Of a DNA stretch of 23,737 nucleotides, positions 8,066-15,203 are shown one piece after another (positions within the stretch are counted from its first letter, which is position 1; each line of letters opens with the position of its first letter). The position numbers and the translations under genes are program-made. The notes beneath the pieces are model-generated. The model saw nothing but the letters and a program-made list of their open reading frames with translations, was not told where the DNA came from and did no database searches. The stretch comes from Clostridiales bacterium (GTDB lineage Bacteria > Bacillota > Clostridia > Lachnospirales > Lachnospiraceae), in the NCBI GenBank assembly GCA_019423835.1, contig JAHZAR010000028.1, positions 795 to 24,531 on the forward strand. The letters run 5' to 3'.

Positions 8066-9754
8066 TCAAATCGCCTCGCTATGGGCACTGACTTCGGCAG
8101 ATTCCTGAATACGGCGGAGCCCGTCAGCAAATCGGAAGACTATGCTGATATAGCCTCCCTCATATACCTTGATATGGTCTACCAGCTCAATCAGTATATC
8201 CCTTGTCAGCTTGTCGATGTTCTGATACTGCCGGAACGCAGTCAGAAACGGGGGTTCCGTGCTGATGCCCGTTTTCATTTCAGCCTGCTCTTCCCGGAGC
8301 TTCCCAATCACATCTTCTAAGGACATAGACTGTTGTTCATATTCCTCCTTCATGTGCCGATAATCAGAATGGGAAATCTCGCCGTCTTTCCAGTCTTGAT
8401 AAATGGCCTGCTTGTAGCGGGCAATTTTAGCAAGCTCCCGTTCCTTTTGTTCAATAGCATCTATCAGCTTTTTAGACCGGCTTTTTACCAGCGGGGCCCG
8501 GCTGATCTGCTCAATAAGCTTTGTGTAGTTTACTTCCAGATAAACCTGCTGTTGAATTGCATAGAGCACAGCAGCCTCCAGACAGTTATGCCTGACGGTA
8601 TGTTTCGTACAGGCTGTTTTAGAATAGTCCTTATAAGTCCGGCAATAATAGTAAACGGTATCGCCCACTTTACTGCGGGTCATAGCCTTTCCGCAGTCAG
8701 CACATTTCAGAAAACCGCTGAACAGATACAATTCTTTCTGCCGGGGCCCTGTGCGGGTATCCCGCAGCAGAAGCCTTTGTACCTTGCCAAAAGTTTCACG
8801 GTCAATGATGGCTTCGTGGGTGTTGGAAACGATATACCACTCGCTCTCCGGCATCACTTCCTGCACATGGACTTTATAACTTTTTATGCGGTAGCGGCCC
8901 TGCACCATATCCCCGCAGTACATACGATTTTTCAGCAGAGCAGTGACAGACGCTGCACACCACAAAACAGGCTTTGCCGGATCAATGCTGGGATTTTGAT
9001 AGTTCAGCCCTTGACGCTCCCGCTTATAGGCAGCCGGACACAAAATCCCATGATCGTTTAGATAATGGACAATCGCGTTTTTGCTCATACCATCAAGAAA
9101 CAGATTAAAAATATCACGGACAACAGCTGCCGCCTCTTCATCTATAATCAGGGCATTTTTGTCATCTGGATTTTTCTTGTAGCCAAAAGGAGCGAAGGCC
9201 CCGATAAACTCACCGTTTTCCCGTTTCATTCTAAATGTGCGCCTCACATCTTCGGAAGTCCTCGCAGCGTAACGGTCATTCATCAAGCCATTGATTGGGA
9301 TTTCCATATTCTGTGTACAGTCGGGATTTGCGAACGTATCCACATACGGATTGCCAAACGCAATAAAACGGCAGCCGTAGGTTGGGAGAAACTGCTCCAG
9401 AAATTTCCCCTGGTCGGCATAATTGCGAAAAGCACGGGCAAGGGTTTTGCAGACAAAGCAGTTTACATTGCCATTTTGAATATCCCTTGATATTCTTTGA
9501 AAATCAGGCCGGGCATCTTCGGTTGTTCCAGAGCGCCCATCGTCCACATAAATGTCGTGAATAATGTAATTTTCATTACAGAATTTTTCTTTCACAAACT
9601 CCAGGTTAATTTTCCGCTGATTTGTCACGCTTTCCGACTCATCCCTGCTGCGCAGATCCTCTTTGGAAAGGCGGATGTAAATTCCTATCCTCCACAGGAA
9701 TCCAGCCCCTGTCGTTTCTTTAACCTCAGTGTTTACACGGCTTTTCCGTGCCAT
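8066..9754 (-). CDS. Large serine recombinase (TnpX/TndX-like site-specific integrase)
   Basis: A 562-residue protein starting at the ATG at 9754, chosen because GGAGG lies five bases upstream; the frame extends to a GTG at 9775. The N-terminal resolvase domain (about 24-165) has the nucleophile Ser30 in [10 protein letters not shown] and the paired arginines of the active site. The recombinase DNA-binding domain spans about 185-300. A zinc ribbon follows with Cys351, Cys354, Cys371 and Cys382, then a charged coiled coil (about 425-490) and a C-terminal DUF4368-like tail ending in [21 protein letters not shown]. All key residues appear intact, so it should be active. Such enzymes cut both DNA strands at short cores and integrate or excise circular DNA without host factors. 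It is encoded outward-in from the left end, its stop about 50 bp from the junction, which is the usual arrangement. Confidence 0.95.
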   Translation of the reverse strand: MARKSRVNTEVKETTGAGFLWRIGIYIRLSKEDLRSRDESESVTNQRKINLEFVKEKFCNENYIIHDIYVDDGRSGTTEDARPDFQRISRDIQNGNVNCFVCKTLARAFRNYADQGKFLEQFLPTYGCRFIAFGNPYVDTFANPDCTQNMEIPINGLMNDRYAARTSEDVRRTFRMKRENGEFIGAFAPFGYKKNPDDKNALIIDEEAAAVVRDIFNLFLDGMSKNAIVHYLNDHGILCPAAYKRERQGLNYQNPSIDPAKPVLWCAASVTALLKNRMYCGDMVQGRYRIKSYKVHVQEVMPESEWYIVSNTHEAIIDRETFGKVQRLLLRDTRTGPRQKELYLFSGFLKCADCGKAMTRSKVGDTVYYYCRTYKDYSKTACTKHTVRHNCLEAAVLYAIQQQVYLEVNYTKLIEQISRAPLVKSRSKKLIDAIEQKERELAKIARYKQAIYQDWKDGEISHSDYRHMKEEYEQQSMSLEDVIGKLREEQAEMKTGISTEPPFLTAFRQYQNIDKLTRDILIELVDHIKVYEGGYISIVFRFADGLRRIQESAEVSAHSEAI

Positions 9755-9858
9755 GGCAGCCTCCTTCCCTATCACCTTGCACCCATAGTATGTCTCTGTT
9801 TGAGGGCCCTGTCAAAGATGATTCTGGACAAAGTGCCCAGAAAATAGAGCCAGAAGTT

Positions 9859-10125
9859 TTATAGACCGCTTTTTTTGCGCCGGAAGAAGTCTGAAAGGGC
9901 ATCCTGCAGGGTTGGGGCGTTGTCCGGAAACTCCAGCTTCACGCCGAGATCACCTACGCGGAAACAATAAGGATTGCCTGCTGCCTTCATAATGCAGCCC
10001 GCCCGGAGCTCCTGGGGAACAGCGGGATCAAGAGCCAGCCCGCTTACATCAGCCAGCTTCTCTTTGTTTATCTTTTGAATTTCAACGCTTGCCAGCGCCG
10101 AAAAATTAAGTTGCGGCTCATTCAT
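9859..10125 (-). CDS. Small element-borne protein (DUF6870-like), possible recombination accessory factor
   Basis: An 88-residue protein starting at 10125 with AAGGAGG ten bases upstream. The C-terminal half (AGNPYCFRVGDLGVKLEF, then a short TLQDALSDFF helix) resembles the NPYCxxxGxxxVKxxF core of small proteins common in clostridial integrative elements and, as I recall, grouped as DUF6870. The N-terminal half contains VEIQKINKEKLADVSGLALD followed by a PQELR segment, also as in that group. It lies 104 bp upstream of the recombinase start on the same strand, so the two are probably co-transcribed. Function is not established. A role as directionality factor is an inference from position and size only. 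Confidence 0.65.
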   Translation of the reverse strand: MNEPQLNFSALASVEIQKINKEKLADVSGLALDPAVPQELRAGCIMKAAGNPYCFRVGDLGVKLEFPDNAPTLQDALSDFFRRKKSGL

Positions 10126-10221
10126 AGAACATACGCCTCCTTTCCAAAATATCTATGCAGCAGCCAGTCTGTCCTATGAGAGACCTCTTTTCTTCATTCC
10201 AATATTGACTTTTAACATGGA

Positions 10222-10243
10222 TTCGTCCCGGTTTCGTCCCGGT
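10222..10243 (+). repeat. Perfect 11-bp tandem direct repeat upstream of the rib promoter
   Basis: TTCGTCCCGGT occurs twice with no spacer (10222-10232 and 10233-10243), ending 13 bp before the -35 of the rib promoter. The 11-bp period matches operators of OmpR/PhoB-family regulators, and the element encodes an orphan protein of that family at 14021-14437. Confidence 0.7.
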
Positions 10244-10256
10244 TTTCCTGATAGCC

Positions 10257-10285
10257 TTGCAATCTGTATACAGGCATGCTATAAT
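10257..10285 (+). promoter_or_regulatory. Sigma-A promoter of the riboflavin operon
   Basis: TTGCAA (10257-10262), exactly 17 bp, then a perfect TATAAT (10280-10285). Transcription would start near 10292, about 14 bases before the riboswitch aptamer. Confidence 0.88.
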
Positions 10286-10305
10286 CACACCGTAATTGGA
10301 TAGGA

Positions 10306-10411
10306 AATCTTCAGGGCAGGGTGCAATTCCCTACCGGCGGTATAGCCCGCGAGCCGTAAGGCATGATTCGGTGAAACTCCGAGGCCGACAGTATAGTCTG
10401 GATGGAAGAAG
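10306..10411 (+). ncRNA. FMN riboswitch aptamer (RFN element)
   Basis: Carries the conserved RFN blocks in order: ATCTTCAGGGCAGGGTG near the 5' end, AATTCCCTACCGGCGGTA, AGCCCGCGAGCC, GATTCGGTGAAACTCCGAGG, CCGACAGT, and GTCTGGATGGAAGAAGAT closing the P1 stem with the 5' end. It senses FMN in the nascent leader and, with the hairpin at 10457-10482, should stop transcription when FMN is plentiful. A further stem (CGCAAAACGA with a bulged partner, 10419-10443) sits between aptamer and terminator and may take part in the switch. Confidence 0.96.
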
Positions 10412-10456
10412 ATGAAAGCGCAAAACGAATAGTCGATTTTGCGTCTGTGAAAATTG

Positions 10457-10493
10457 CTCTGGGATGTCTGTACATTCCAGAGTTTTTATTTTT
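10457..10493 (+). terminator. Riboswitch expression-platform terminator
   Basis: CTCTGGGATGT (10457-10467) pairs with ACATTCCAGAG (10472-10482) around a 4-base loop, with one G-T pair, and is followed by TTTTTATTTTTAT. It lies about 45 bases after the aptamer and 69 bases before the ribD ribosome site, so control is by premature termination rather than by hiding the ribosome site. Confidence 0.88.
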
Positions 10494-10562
10494 ATAAAGA
10501 CTGCCTGCATCTTTCTGTTTTGCCCTGAATGTTTTGCTCATGGCTTTCTGGGAGGTGACAAT

Positions 10563-11687
10563 ATGCAAGACAAGGATTATATGCGCCTGGCATTACAGCT
10601 TGCAGAAAAGGGCTGCGGCTGGACAGCCCCCAATCCGATGGTGGGCGCTGTGATCACGAAAGATGGCCGGGTAATCGGACAGGGCTGGCATAAAAAATAC
10701 GGGCAGCCCCACGCAGAGCGAAACGCACTGGCATCCTGCACGGCCGATCCCCGCGGCGCAACGATGTATGTGACTTTGGAGCCATGCTGCCACTATGGGA
10801 AGCAACCACCATGTGTGGATGCGATTCTTGCTGCTGGCATCAGCCGCGTAGTCATAGGTTCTGCTGATCCTAACCCATTGGTTGCCGGAAAAGGCGCCGC
10901 AACTCTGCGCTCCCGCGGAATTGAAGTAACCGAACATGTCCTGCAAGACGAATGCGACCGATTGAACCGGGTGTTTTTTCACTACATCACAACAAACCGT
11001 CCATTCGTGGTGATGAAGTACGCCATGTCAATGGATGGCAAAATTGCAGCTTACACAGGAGCTTCCAAATGGGTGACAGGGGAGGCGGCAAGAAACCATG
11101 TACAGCAGTCCCGCCACCGATACCGCGGAATCATGGTGGGCATCGGTACGGTACTGGCTGACGATCCATCATTGACCTGCCATATGGCGGGCGGCAGAGA
11201 TCCTGTCCGCATCATTTGCGATACCCATTTGCGGACGCCGCTGCAGGCGCAGGTTGTGACAACTGCGAAGAAGATCCCCACGATCCTTGCAACCTGCTGT
11301 GCTGACCAGAGCCGTCACACCGCCTATATAGAAGCCGGGTGCCGTGTTCTTTGTTTGAACAGCAAAGACGGTCATATAGACCTGTCCCAGCTCATGGAAC
11401 GACTGGGGCAGGATCAAATAGACAGTATCCTGTTGGAGGGCGGCGGCACGCTGAACTGGGCAGCTCTGGAAAGCAGAATTGTCCAGCAGGTGCAGGCGTA
11501 TATTGCTCCCAAGATATTCGGCGGGAAAACGGCGAAAACTCCCGTAGAGGGCGCAGGGGTTCCAACCCCAAACACTGCATTTCATTTAAAAAACAGCCGG
11601 CTTCTCAGGCTGAATGAGGATTTTTTGATAGAAAGTGAGGTTGACTACTCATGTTCACCGGGATCGTTGAAGAAGTTGGAACTGTAA
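10563..11687 (+). CDS. ribD: Bifunctional riboflavin biosynthesis deaminase/reductase RibD
   Basis: A 374-residue cytoplasmic enzyme for two consecutive steps: deamination of the 2,5-diaminopyrimidine and NADPH-dependent reduction of its ribosyl side chain. The deaminase domain (about 1-145) shows the zinc site His50 and Glu52 (HAE) with Cys75 and Cys84 in TLEPCCHYGKQPPC. The reductase domain (about 148-360) begins RPFVVMKYAMSMDGKIA and contains GIGTVLADDPSLT and LLEGGGTLN. The frame is open to 10464, but that start lies inside the riboswitch terminator. The ATG at 10563 follows a GGAGGTG site at 10551-10557 and aligns with family N-termini. First gene of the operon; its 3' end overlaps ribE by 37 bases, suggesting translational coupling. 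Confidence 0.96.
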   Translation: MQDKDYMRLALQLAEKGCGWTAPNPMVGAVITKDGRVIGQGWHKKYGQPHAERNALASCTADPRGATMYVTLEPCCHYGKQPPCVDAILAAGISRVVIGSADPNPLVAGKGAATLRSRGIEVTEHVLQDECDRLNRVFFHYITTNRPFVVMKYAMSMDGKIAAYTGASKWVTGEAARNHVQQSRHRYRGIMVGIGTVLADDPSLTCHMAGGRDPVRIICDTHLRTPLQAQVVTTAKKIPTILATCCADQSRHTAYIEAGCRVLCLNSKDGHIDLSQLMERLGQDQIDSILLEGGGTLNWAALESRIVQQVQAYIAPKIFGGKTAKTPVEGAGVPTPNTAFHLKNSRLLRLNEDFLIESEVDYSCSPGSLKKLEL

Positions 11688-12295
11688 AGAAGATGACACG
11701 CGGAATATACTCCGCTGTGCTGACGATCCAGGCCAGGACCGTTTTAGAGCATACGAAGATCGGCGACAGCATCGCAGTGAATGGCGTTTGTCTGACGGTC
11801 ACACAGCTCTTTTCCAATGGATTTTCTGCGGATGTTATGCATGAAACCATTGACCGCTCCTCCCTCGCCCACCTTGCGGTGGGCAGTGCCGTCAATTTGG
11901 AGCGGGCCATGTCAGCCAACGGGCGATTTGGCGGACACCTTGTAGCAGGGCATGTGGACGGGATCGGACAGATCTCCCACATCCGGCGGGATGACACAGC
12001 AGTATGGTACTCCATCCACACAGCCCCTGCCATCCTGCGTTATGTAGTGGAGAAGGGTTCTGTCACGGTAGATGGGATCAGCCTGACCGTGGCGGCGGTT
12101 GACCGGGAAGGCTTCTCCATATCCACGATCCCGCATACGGTCAGCCAAACCAACCTGCATGACCGGCACGAGGGCGATATAGTCAATCTGGAGACAGATC
12201 TGATTGGCAAGTATGTGGAGAAGCTGCTTCGTCCTGCGCCGGAAGAAACGCACAGTTCTATTACAAGAGAAATGCTGCTTCGCTATGGATTCTAG
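11651..12295 (+). CDS. ribE: Riboflavin synthase alpha chain RibE
   Basis: A 214-residue enzyme that dismutates two 6,7-dimethyl-8-ribityllumazine molecules into riboflavin and the pyrimidine precursor, the last step of the pathway. It begins MFTGIVEEVGTV, the canonical family start. It has the two tandem lumazine-binding repeats, about 1-96 (with GDSIAVNGVCLTV) and 97-195 (with GHLVAGHVDGIG and GSVTVDGISLTV). The length is normal. The start overlaps the end of ribD, and the stop overlaps the AGGAGG site of ribBA. In Bacillus-type operons the trimer of this protein sits inside the RibH capsid, and ribH is the next gene but one. Confidence 0.97.
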   Translation: MFTGIVEEVGTVKKMTRGIYSAVLTIQARTVLEHTKIGDSIAVNGVCLTVTQLFSNGFSADVMHETIDRSSLAHLAVGSAVNLERAMSANGRFGGHLVAGHVDGIGQISHIRRDDTAVWYSIHTAPAILRYVVEKGSVTVDGISLTVAAVDREGFSISTIPHTVSQTNLHDRHEGDIVNLETDLIGKYVEKLLRPAPEETHSSITREMLLRYGF

Positions 12296-12307
12296 GAGGT
12301 ATGAAAT

Positions 12308-13504
12308 ATGCACTTTAACACCATTGAAGAAGCCCTGGAAGATTTGAGACTGGGCAAAATTATTTTGGTAACGGATGATCCGGACCGTGAAAATGAGGGC
12401 GATTTTATCTGTGCCGCCGAGTTTGCCACACAGGAAAATATCAACTTCATGGCAACCCACGGAAAAGGCCTGATCTGTATGCCTATGTCGGAGATTTATG
12501 TAAAGAAGCTGAAATTTCCGCAAATGGTACAGCATAATACGGATAACCATGAAACCGCATTCACAGTGTCCATCGATCACATCTCCACTTCAACGGGAAT
12601 TTCTGCCGCCGAGCGTTCCGTCACGGCACTTGCATGTGTGAATGATGATGCAAAAGCTGAAGATTTCCGGAGGCCGGGACATATGTTCCCCCTCTTGGCA
12701 AAGAAAAACGGCGTGCTGGAGCGGAATGGCCATACAGAGGCTACCGTGGATCTGTGCCGTCTGGCCGGCTTAAAGGAATGCGGCCTTTGCTGCGAAATCA
12801 TGCGAGATGACGGAACAATGATGCGTACCTCCGAGCTTGCAGAGCTGGCCGAACGGTTTCAAATCAAGTTCATCACCATCCGTGACTTGCAGAAATACCG
12901 CAAGTGCCACGAAAAGCTGGTAGATCAGGTAACGGAAGTGAATATGCCGACAAAGTACGGCCATTTCAAAGCGTACGGATTTGTCAGCCGCCTGAATGGC
13001 GAACACCATGTCGCTCTGGTAAAGGGCGAGATCGGCGATGGAAGGGATGTTCTGTGCCGCGTCCATTCCGAGTGCCTGACAGGTGATACCTTTGGATCAC
13101 TGCGCTGCGACTGCGGGCAGCAGTTGGCGGCGGCCATGACACAAATTGAAAAGGAGGGCCGCGGGATTCTTCTCTATATGCGGCAGGAAGGCCGGGGCAT
13201 CGGTCTTATCAATAAACTGCGGGCCTATGAACTGCAGGAACAGGGCATGGACACTCTGGAGGCCAACCTCGCCCTGGGCTTCCATGGGGACGAGCGGGAG
13301 TATTTTCTTGGCGCACAGATTTTGCGGGAACTGGGTGTCAGGAGCCTGCGCCTGCTGACAAACAACCCGGATAAGGTTTATCAGCTTTCGGAATTTGGCT
13401 TGGAAATCTCCCAGCGCATTCCGATCCAGATGGCTGCCACCCCTTATGATCTGTTCTATCTGCAAACAAAGCAGGCACGCATGGGACATGTTCTGAAATA
13501 CTGA
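12308..13504 (+). CDS. ribBA: Bifunctional 3,4-dihydroxy-2-butanone-4-phosphate synthase / GTP cyclohydrolase II RibBA
   Basis: A 398-residue fusion supplying both precursors of the pathway, from ribulose 5-phosphate and from GTP. The N-terminal butanone synthase domain (about 1-200) has the metal-binding acidic loop DRENEGD at 26-32 and the GHTEATVDL motif around His142. The C-terminal cyclohydrolase domain (about 205-398) has zinc ligands Cys256, Cys267 and Cys269 ([16 protein letters not shown]) and the [10 protein letters not shown] substrate loop at 291-300. All key residues are present, so both activities are expected. The ATG at 12308 has AGGAGG overlapping the ribE stop codon, and the intergenic gap is 12 bp. 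The gene is called ribA in Bacillus. Confidence 0.97.
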   Translation: MHFNTIEEALEDLRLGKIILVTDDPDRENEGDFICAAEFATQENINFMATHGKGLICMPMSEIYVKKLKFPQMVQHNTDNHETAFTVSIDHISTSTGISAAERSVTALACVNDDAKAEDFRRPGHMFPLLAKKNGVLERNGHTEATVDLCRLAGLKECGLCCEIMRDDGTMMRTSELAELAERFQIKFITIRDLQKYRKCHEKLVDQVTEVNMPTKYGHFKAYGFVSRLNGEHHVALVKGEIGDGRDVLCRVHSECLTGDTFGSLRCDCGQQLAAAMTQIEKEGRGILLYMRQEGRGIGLINKLRAYELQEQGMDTLEANLALGFHGDEREYFLGAQILRELGVRSLRLLTNNPDKVYQLSEFGLEISQRIPIQMAATPYDLFYLQTKQARMGHVLKY

Positions 13505-13525
13505 TTAACGAAGAAAGGAATCGAT

Positions 13526-13999
13526 ATGATGAAAACATTTGAAGGTAAGCTGGTTTCTAAAAACATCAAGGTGGGCATTGTCGCAGCCCGCTTCAATGAG
13601 TTCATTACTGCAAAACTGCTGAGCGGTGCAATGGACGGGCTGCTGCGGCATGAGGTGCAGGAAGCTGATATTCATGTTGCATGGGTGCCGGGTGCTTTTG
13701 AAATTCCGCTGATTGCATCTAAAATGGCAAAGAGCGGAAAGTATGATGCTGTGATTTGTCTTGGTGCTGTGATCCGCGGCTCCACCAGCCACTATGATTA
13801 TGTCTGCAATGAGGTGTCAAAGGGGATCGCCTCTGTTTCCCTGGAAAGTGGTGTACCTGTTCTCTTTGGCGTGCTGACAACCGAAAACATCGAGCAGGCC
13901 ATTGAACGGGCCGGCACCAAGGCCGGAAACAAGGGCTACGACTGTGCAGTCAGCGCGATTGAAATGGTCAACCTGCTGCGCGAGCTTGACGCAGAGTAA
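13526..13999 (+). CDS. ribH: 6,7-dimethyl-8-ribityllumazine synthase RibH
   Basis: A 157-residue beta subunit that joins the ribitylamino-uracil with dihydroxybutanone phosphate to give the lumazine precursor of riboflavin. Diagnostic segments are [10 protein letters not shown] (20-29), [10 protein letters not shown] (53-62), the [15 protein letters not shown] loop with catalytic-type His89, and [11 protein letters not shown]. The family assembles as pentamers or 60-subunit capsids around riboflavin synthase. An AAAGGAA site lies upstream of the ATG; a second in-frame ATG follows immediately. It completes the ribD-ribE-ribBA-ribH order of Bacillus-like operons. RibF and the pathway phosphatase are not here, as is usual. 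Confidence 0.97.
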   Translation: MMKTFEGKLVSKNIKVGIVAARFNEFITAKLLSGAMDGLLRHEVQEADIHVAWVPGAFEIPLIASKMAKSGKYDAVICLGAVIRGSTSHYDYVCNEVSKGIASVSLESGVPVLFGVLTTENIEQAIERAGTKAGNKGYDCAVSAIEMVNLLRELDAE

Positions 14000-14020
14000 A
14001 CGCTCTCGTGGGGGCTGTCC

Positions 14021-14437
14021 ATGATTATTATTCAATCCAAAGAATCTGAACCAGAGCTGGAAAAAAGGATCCTGGCGCTCTTAAAGAGGGAGCAGATCAG
14101 CGCAGAACAATTTTCTTTCAGCTCACACCATAAGATGACGTTTCACGATTTGACCATCGACGGAAAAGCGCGGCAGGTCTTTCGAGCAGGAAAAAGCGTC
14201 GCGCTGACAAGGATCGAGTTCAATTTGCTTCTCTTTCTTGCCTGCAACGCGGGAACTATTTTTTCAAAAGAGGAGTTATTCCGTGCCGTGTGGGGCTGTG
14301 ACAGCGAAAATACAATGAAAGTTGTTGCCAACACCATCTCCAATTTGCGCAAAAAAATGGGAGATGGCAGGGGCAGTCAGAGTTATATTCATACCGTTCG
14401 AGGGGGATACGTTTTTTCTGCCCCGGCACACGCCTGA
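14021..14437 (+). CDS. Orphan OmpR/PhoB-type winged-helix DNA-binding protein
   Basis: A 138-residue protein with no receiver domain. Residues about 38-134 form a winged-helix domain: LTIDGKARQVF, the ALTRIEFNLLLFLACN helix, FSKEELFRAVWG, the recognition helix region VVANTISNLRKKMG and the wing hairpin YIHTVRGGYVF. The first 36 residues are charged and not recognised; no phosphoacceptor Asp pocket or kinase partner is visible. The gene starts 21 bp after ribH on the same strand with a weak G-rich ribosome site, so it probably belongs to the rib transcript. Family members bind direct repeats of about 11 bp, and such a repeat lies at 10222-10243. Regulation of the rib promoter, or of excision, is a plausible but untested role. 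Confidence 0.85.
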   Translation: MIIIQSKESEPELEKRILALLKREQISAEQFSFSSHHKMTFHDLTIDGKARQVFRAGKSVALTRIEFNLLLFLACNAGTIFSKEELFRAVWGCDSENTMKVVANTISNLRKKMGDGRGSQSYIHTVRGGYVFSAPAHA

Positions 14438-14870
14438 GGCGGAGATATGTGCGTATTTCCTGTGAGCGGCAGGAATGACAGATGACTGTCACGCCTATTG
14501 AGTCACTTCGCAGAAAGTTTACAAATACCGCCCTTCTTAGCACACAGGAAATATCTTCGTCCTTCCGTTGGTTTTCAGCATCTTTTGCATATGAAACAGG
14601 GAGATTCCTCTATTCCGTACTTTAAAAAGAAATTTCCCAATAAGCCGGCGGCACTGGTTCAATTTCTTTCATGGTGAAGAATTGACTCTCCCCTTCCCGC
14701 CCGATCGTTTTCCATTTCGTGTACTTTCCTCTGCAGGGTGGATCAGGGATGTCCAGCCATCAGAACATGTGTCCGCCAGGCACACCGCAAAAAAGTCTCC
14801 CCGGTTGTCCCAGACAGCTTCATACATAATGTGACAGTATTATTATCCTTAGTGGATAAGGTAATTTTCC
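14438..14870. other. Right-end region of the element without an intact gene
   Basis: Between the winged-helix stop and the collagen 3' half there is no intact frame with a convincing start and protein-like sequence. It holds the decayed minus-strand fragment at 14622-14827 and AT-rich sequence toward the junction. I see no rho-independent terminator for the rib operon here, so transcription may continue into the collagen fragment. Confidence 0.6.
14622..14827 (-). pseudogene. Decayed small gene fragment, frameshifted
   Basis: The minus strand from the ATG at 14827 reads MYEAVWDNRGDFFAVCLADT and on to SLIHPAE. Then, in a shifted frame, it reads KYTKWKTIGREGES followed by FFTMKEIEPVPPAYWEISF and a stop at 14622. 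Both halves look protein-like, and a single indel near 14720 would join them. An in-frame stop just upstream of the ATG means any earlier N-terminus is lost. It resembles conserved hypothetical proteins of clostridial integrative elements, but I cannot name the family. Probably a relic of a larger ancestral element. Confidence 0.45.
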
Positions 14871-14888
14871 TTGATTCTCAAAGGTTAT

Positions 14889-14910
14889 AGCCACTTTCCT
14901 TTTAACATCG
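14889..14910 (+). repeat. Right arm of imperfect inverted terminal repeat
   Basis: AGCCACTTTCCT then AT-rich sequence, the partner of the left arm at 8021-8042. Together with the core repeats it gives a reconstructed attP whose dyad centre falls near the 5' end of the 17-bp core. Confidence 0.5.
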
Positions 14911-14911
14911 C

Positions 14912-15203
14912 CCCGACCGGGCCAACCGGAGCCACCGGACCAACCGGTGCCACGGGACCGACCGGCGCCACGGGGCCAACCGGACCGACCGGCGCCACGG
15001 GACCGACCGGCGCTGAGGGACCGGCCGGGGCTGCCGGGGCCACGGGCGCCACAGGGCCGACTGGTGCTGCCGGACCGGCTGGTGCTGCCGGCGCCACAGG
15101 CGCCACAGGACCGACCGGCGCTGAAGGACCGGCTGGTGCTGCCGGCGCCACAGGACCGACCGGCGCTACCGGCGCCACAGGCGCCACAGGACCGACCGGC
15201 GCC
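14912..15203 (+). repeat. Gly-X-Y coding repeat of the 3' collagen half
   Basis: Imperfect 9- and 18-bp units of the type GGACCGACCGGCGCC run for almost 300 bp. They are similar to the second repeat tract of the 5' half (about 7963-8017), as expected if one tract was split by insertion. Confidence 0.85.
14922..14938 (+). repeat. Right attachment-site core (attR), 17-bp direct repeat
   Basis: Identical to 8001-8017 and in the same codon phase. Sequence to the right continues the collagen repeat; sequence to the left of about 14912 does not. Confidence 0.75.

Larger units (their letters stand above)
7425..8108 (+). pseudogene. Collagen-like (BclA-type) protein gene, 5' half, interrupted by mobile element
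   Basis: Starts [12 protein letters not shown] with a Cys/Pro-rich N-terminus, then a [13 protein letters not shown]...LNFTIPQG module typical of clostridial collagen-like surface proteins. About twenty Gly-X-Y triplets follow (GPQ, GPA and GAT rich). Next comes a globular insert with [16 protein letters not shown], resembling a CBM5/12 carbohydrate-binding module, and a second Gly-X-Y run (GPTGAT). The true coding sequence ends at the element junction near 8017; the remaining codons to the stop at 8106-8108 (TLILGKAAV...) are read from element DNA and overlap the 3' end of the recombinase gene. The matching 3' half lies at 14922-15623 in the same phase. Such proteins form trimeric surface or exosporium fibres. 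As it stands the product lacks its C-terminal trimerising head. Confidence 0.85.
8018..14938. mobile_element. Serine-recombinase mobile element carrying a riboflavin operon (about 6.92 kb)
   Basis: A non-collagen segment splits a collagen-like gene into two halves with matching reading phase, and 17-bp direct repeats flank it. The repeat-to-repeat distance is 6921 bp. Gene order inside: recombinase (minus, 3' end about 50 bp from the left end), small accessory protein (minus), then on the plus strand FMN riboswitch, ribD, ribE, ribBA, ribH and an orphan winged-helix gene. About 430 bp without an intact gene, holding a decayed fragment, completes the right end. Imperfect inverted arms (AGCC[G/A]CTTT(T)CCT) at 8042-8021 and 14889-14910 lie close to the two core copies. 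If the circle were closed these arms would face each other around the 17-bp core, as expected for an attP of a large serine recombinase. No relaxase, conjugation, replication or resistance gene is seen, so spread between cells would need help. Confidence 0.88.

Noticed and set aside
9859..10125. Nif11-like leader peptide as identity of the small element gene
   Set aside because: Length is similar, but there is no double-glycine leader or modification genes; the NPYC...VKLEF core fits mobile-element small proteins better.
10464..10562. In-frame N-terminal extension of ribD
   Set aside because: It would start inside the riboswitch terminator hairpin; the ATG at 10563 has a strong ribosome site and matches the family N-terminus.
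12308..14035. Long minus-strand frames inside ribBA and ribH
   Set aside because: Shadows of the rib genes, whose motifs are fully conserved on the plus strand.
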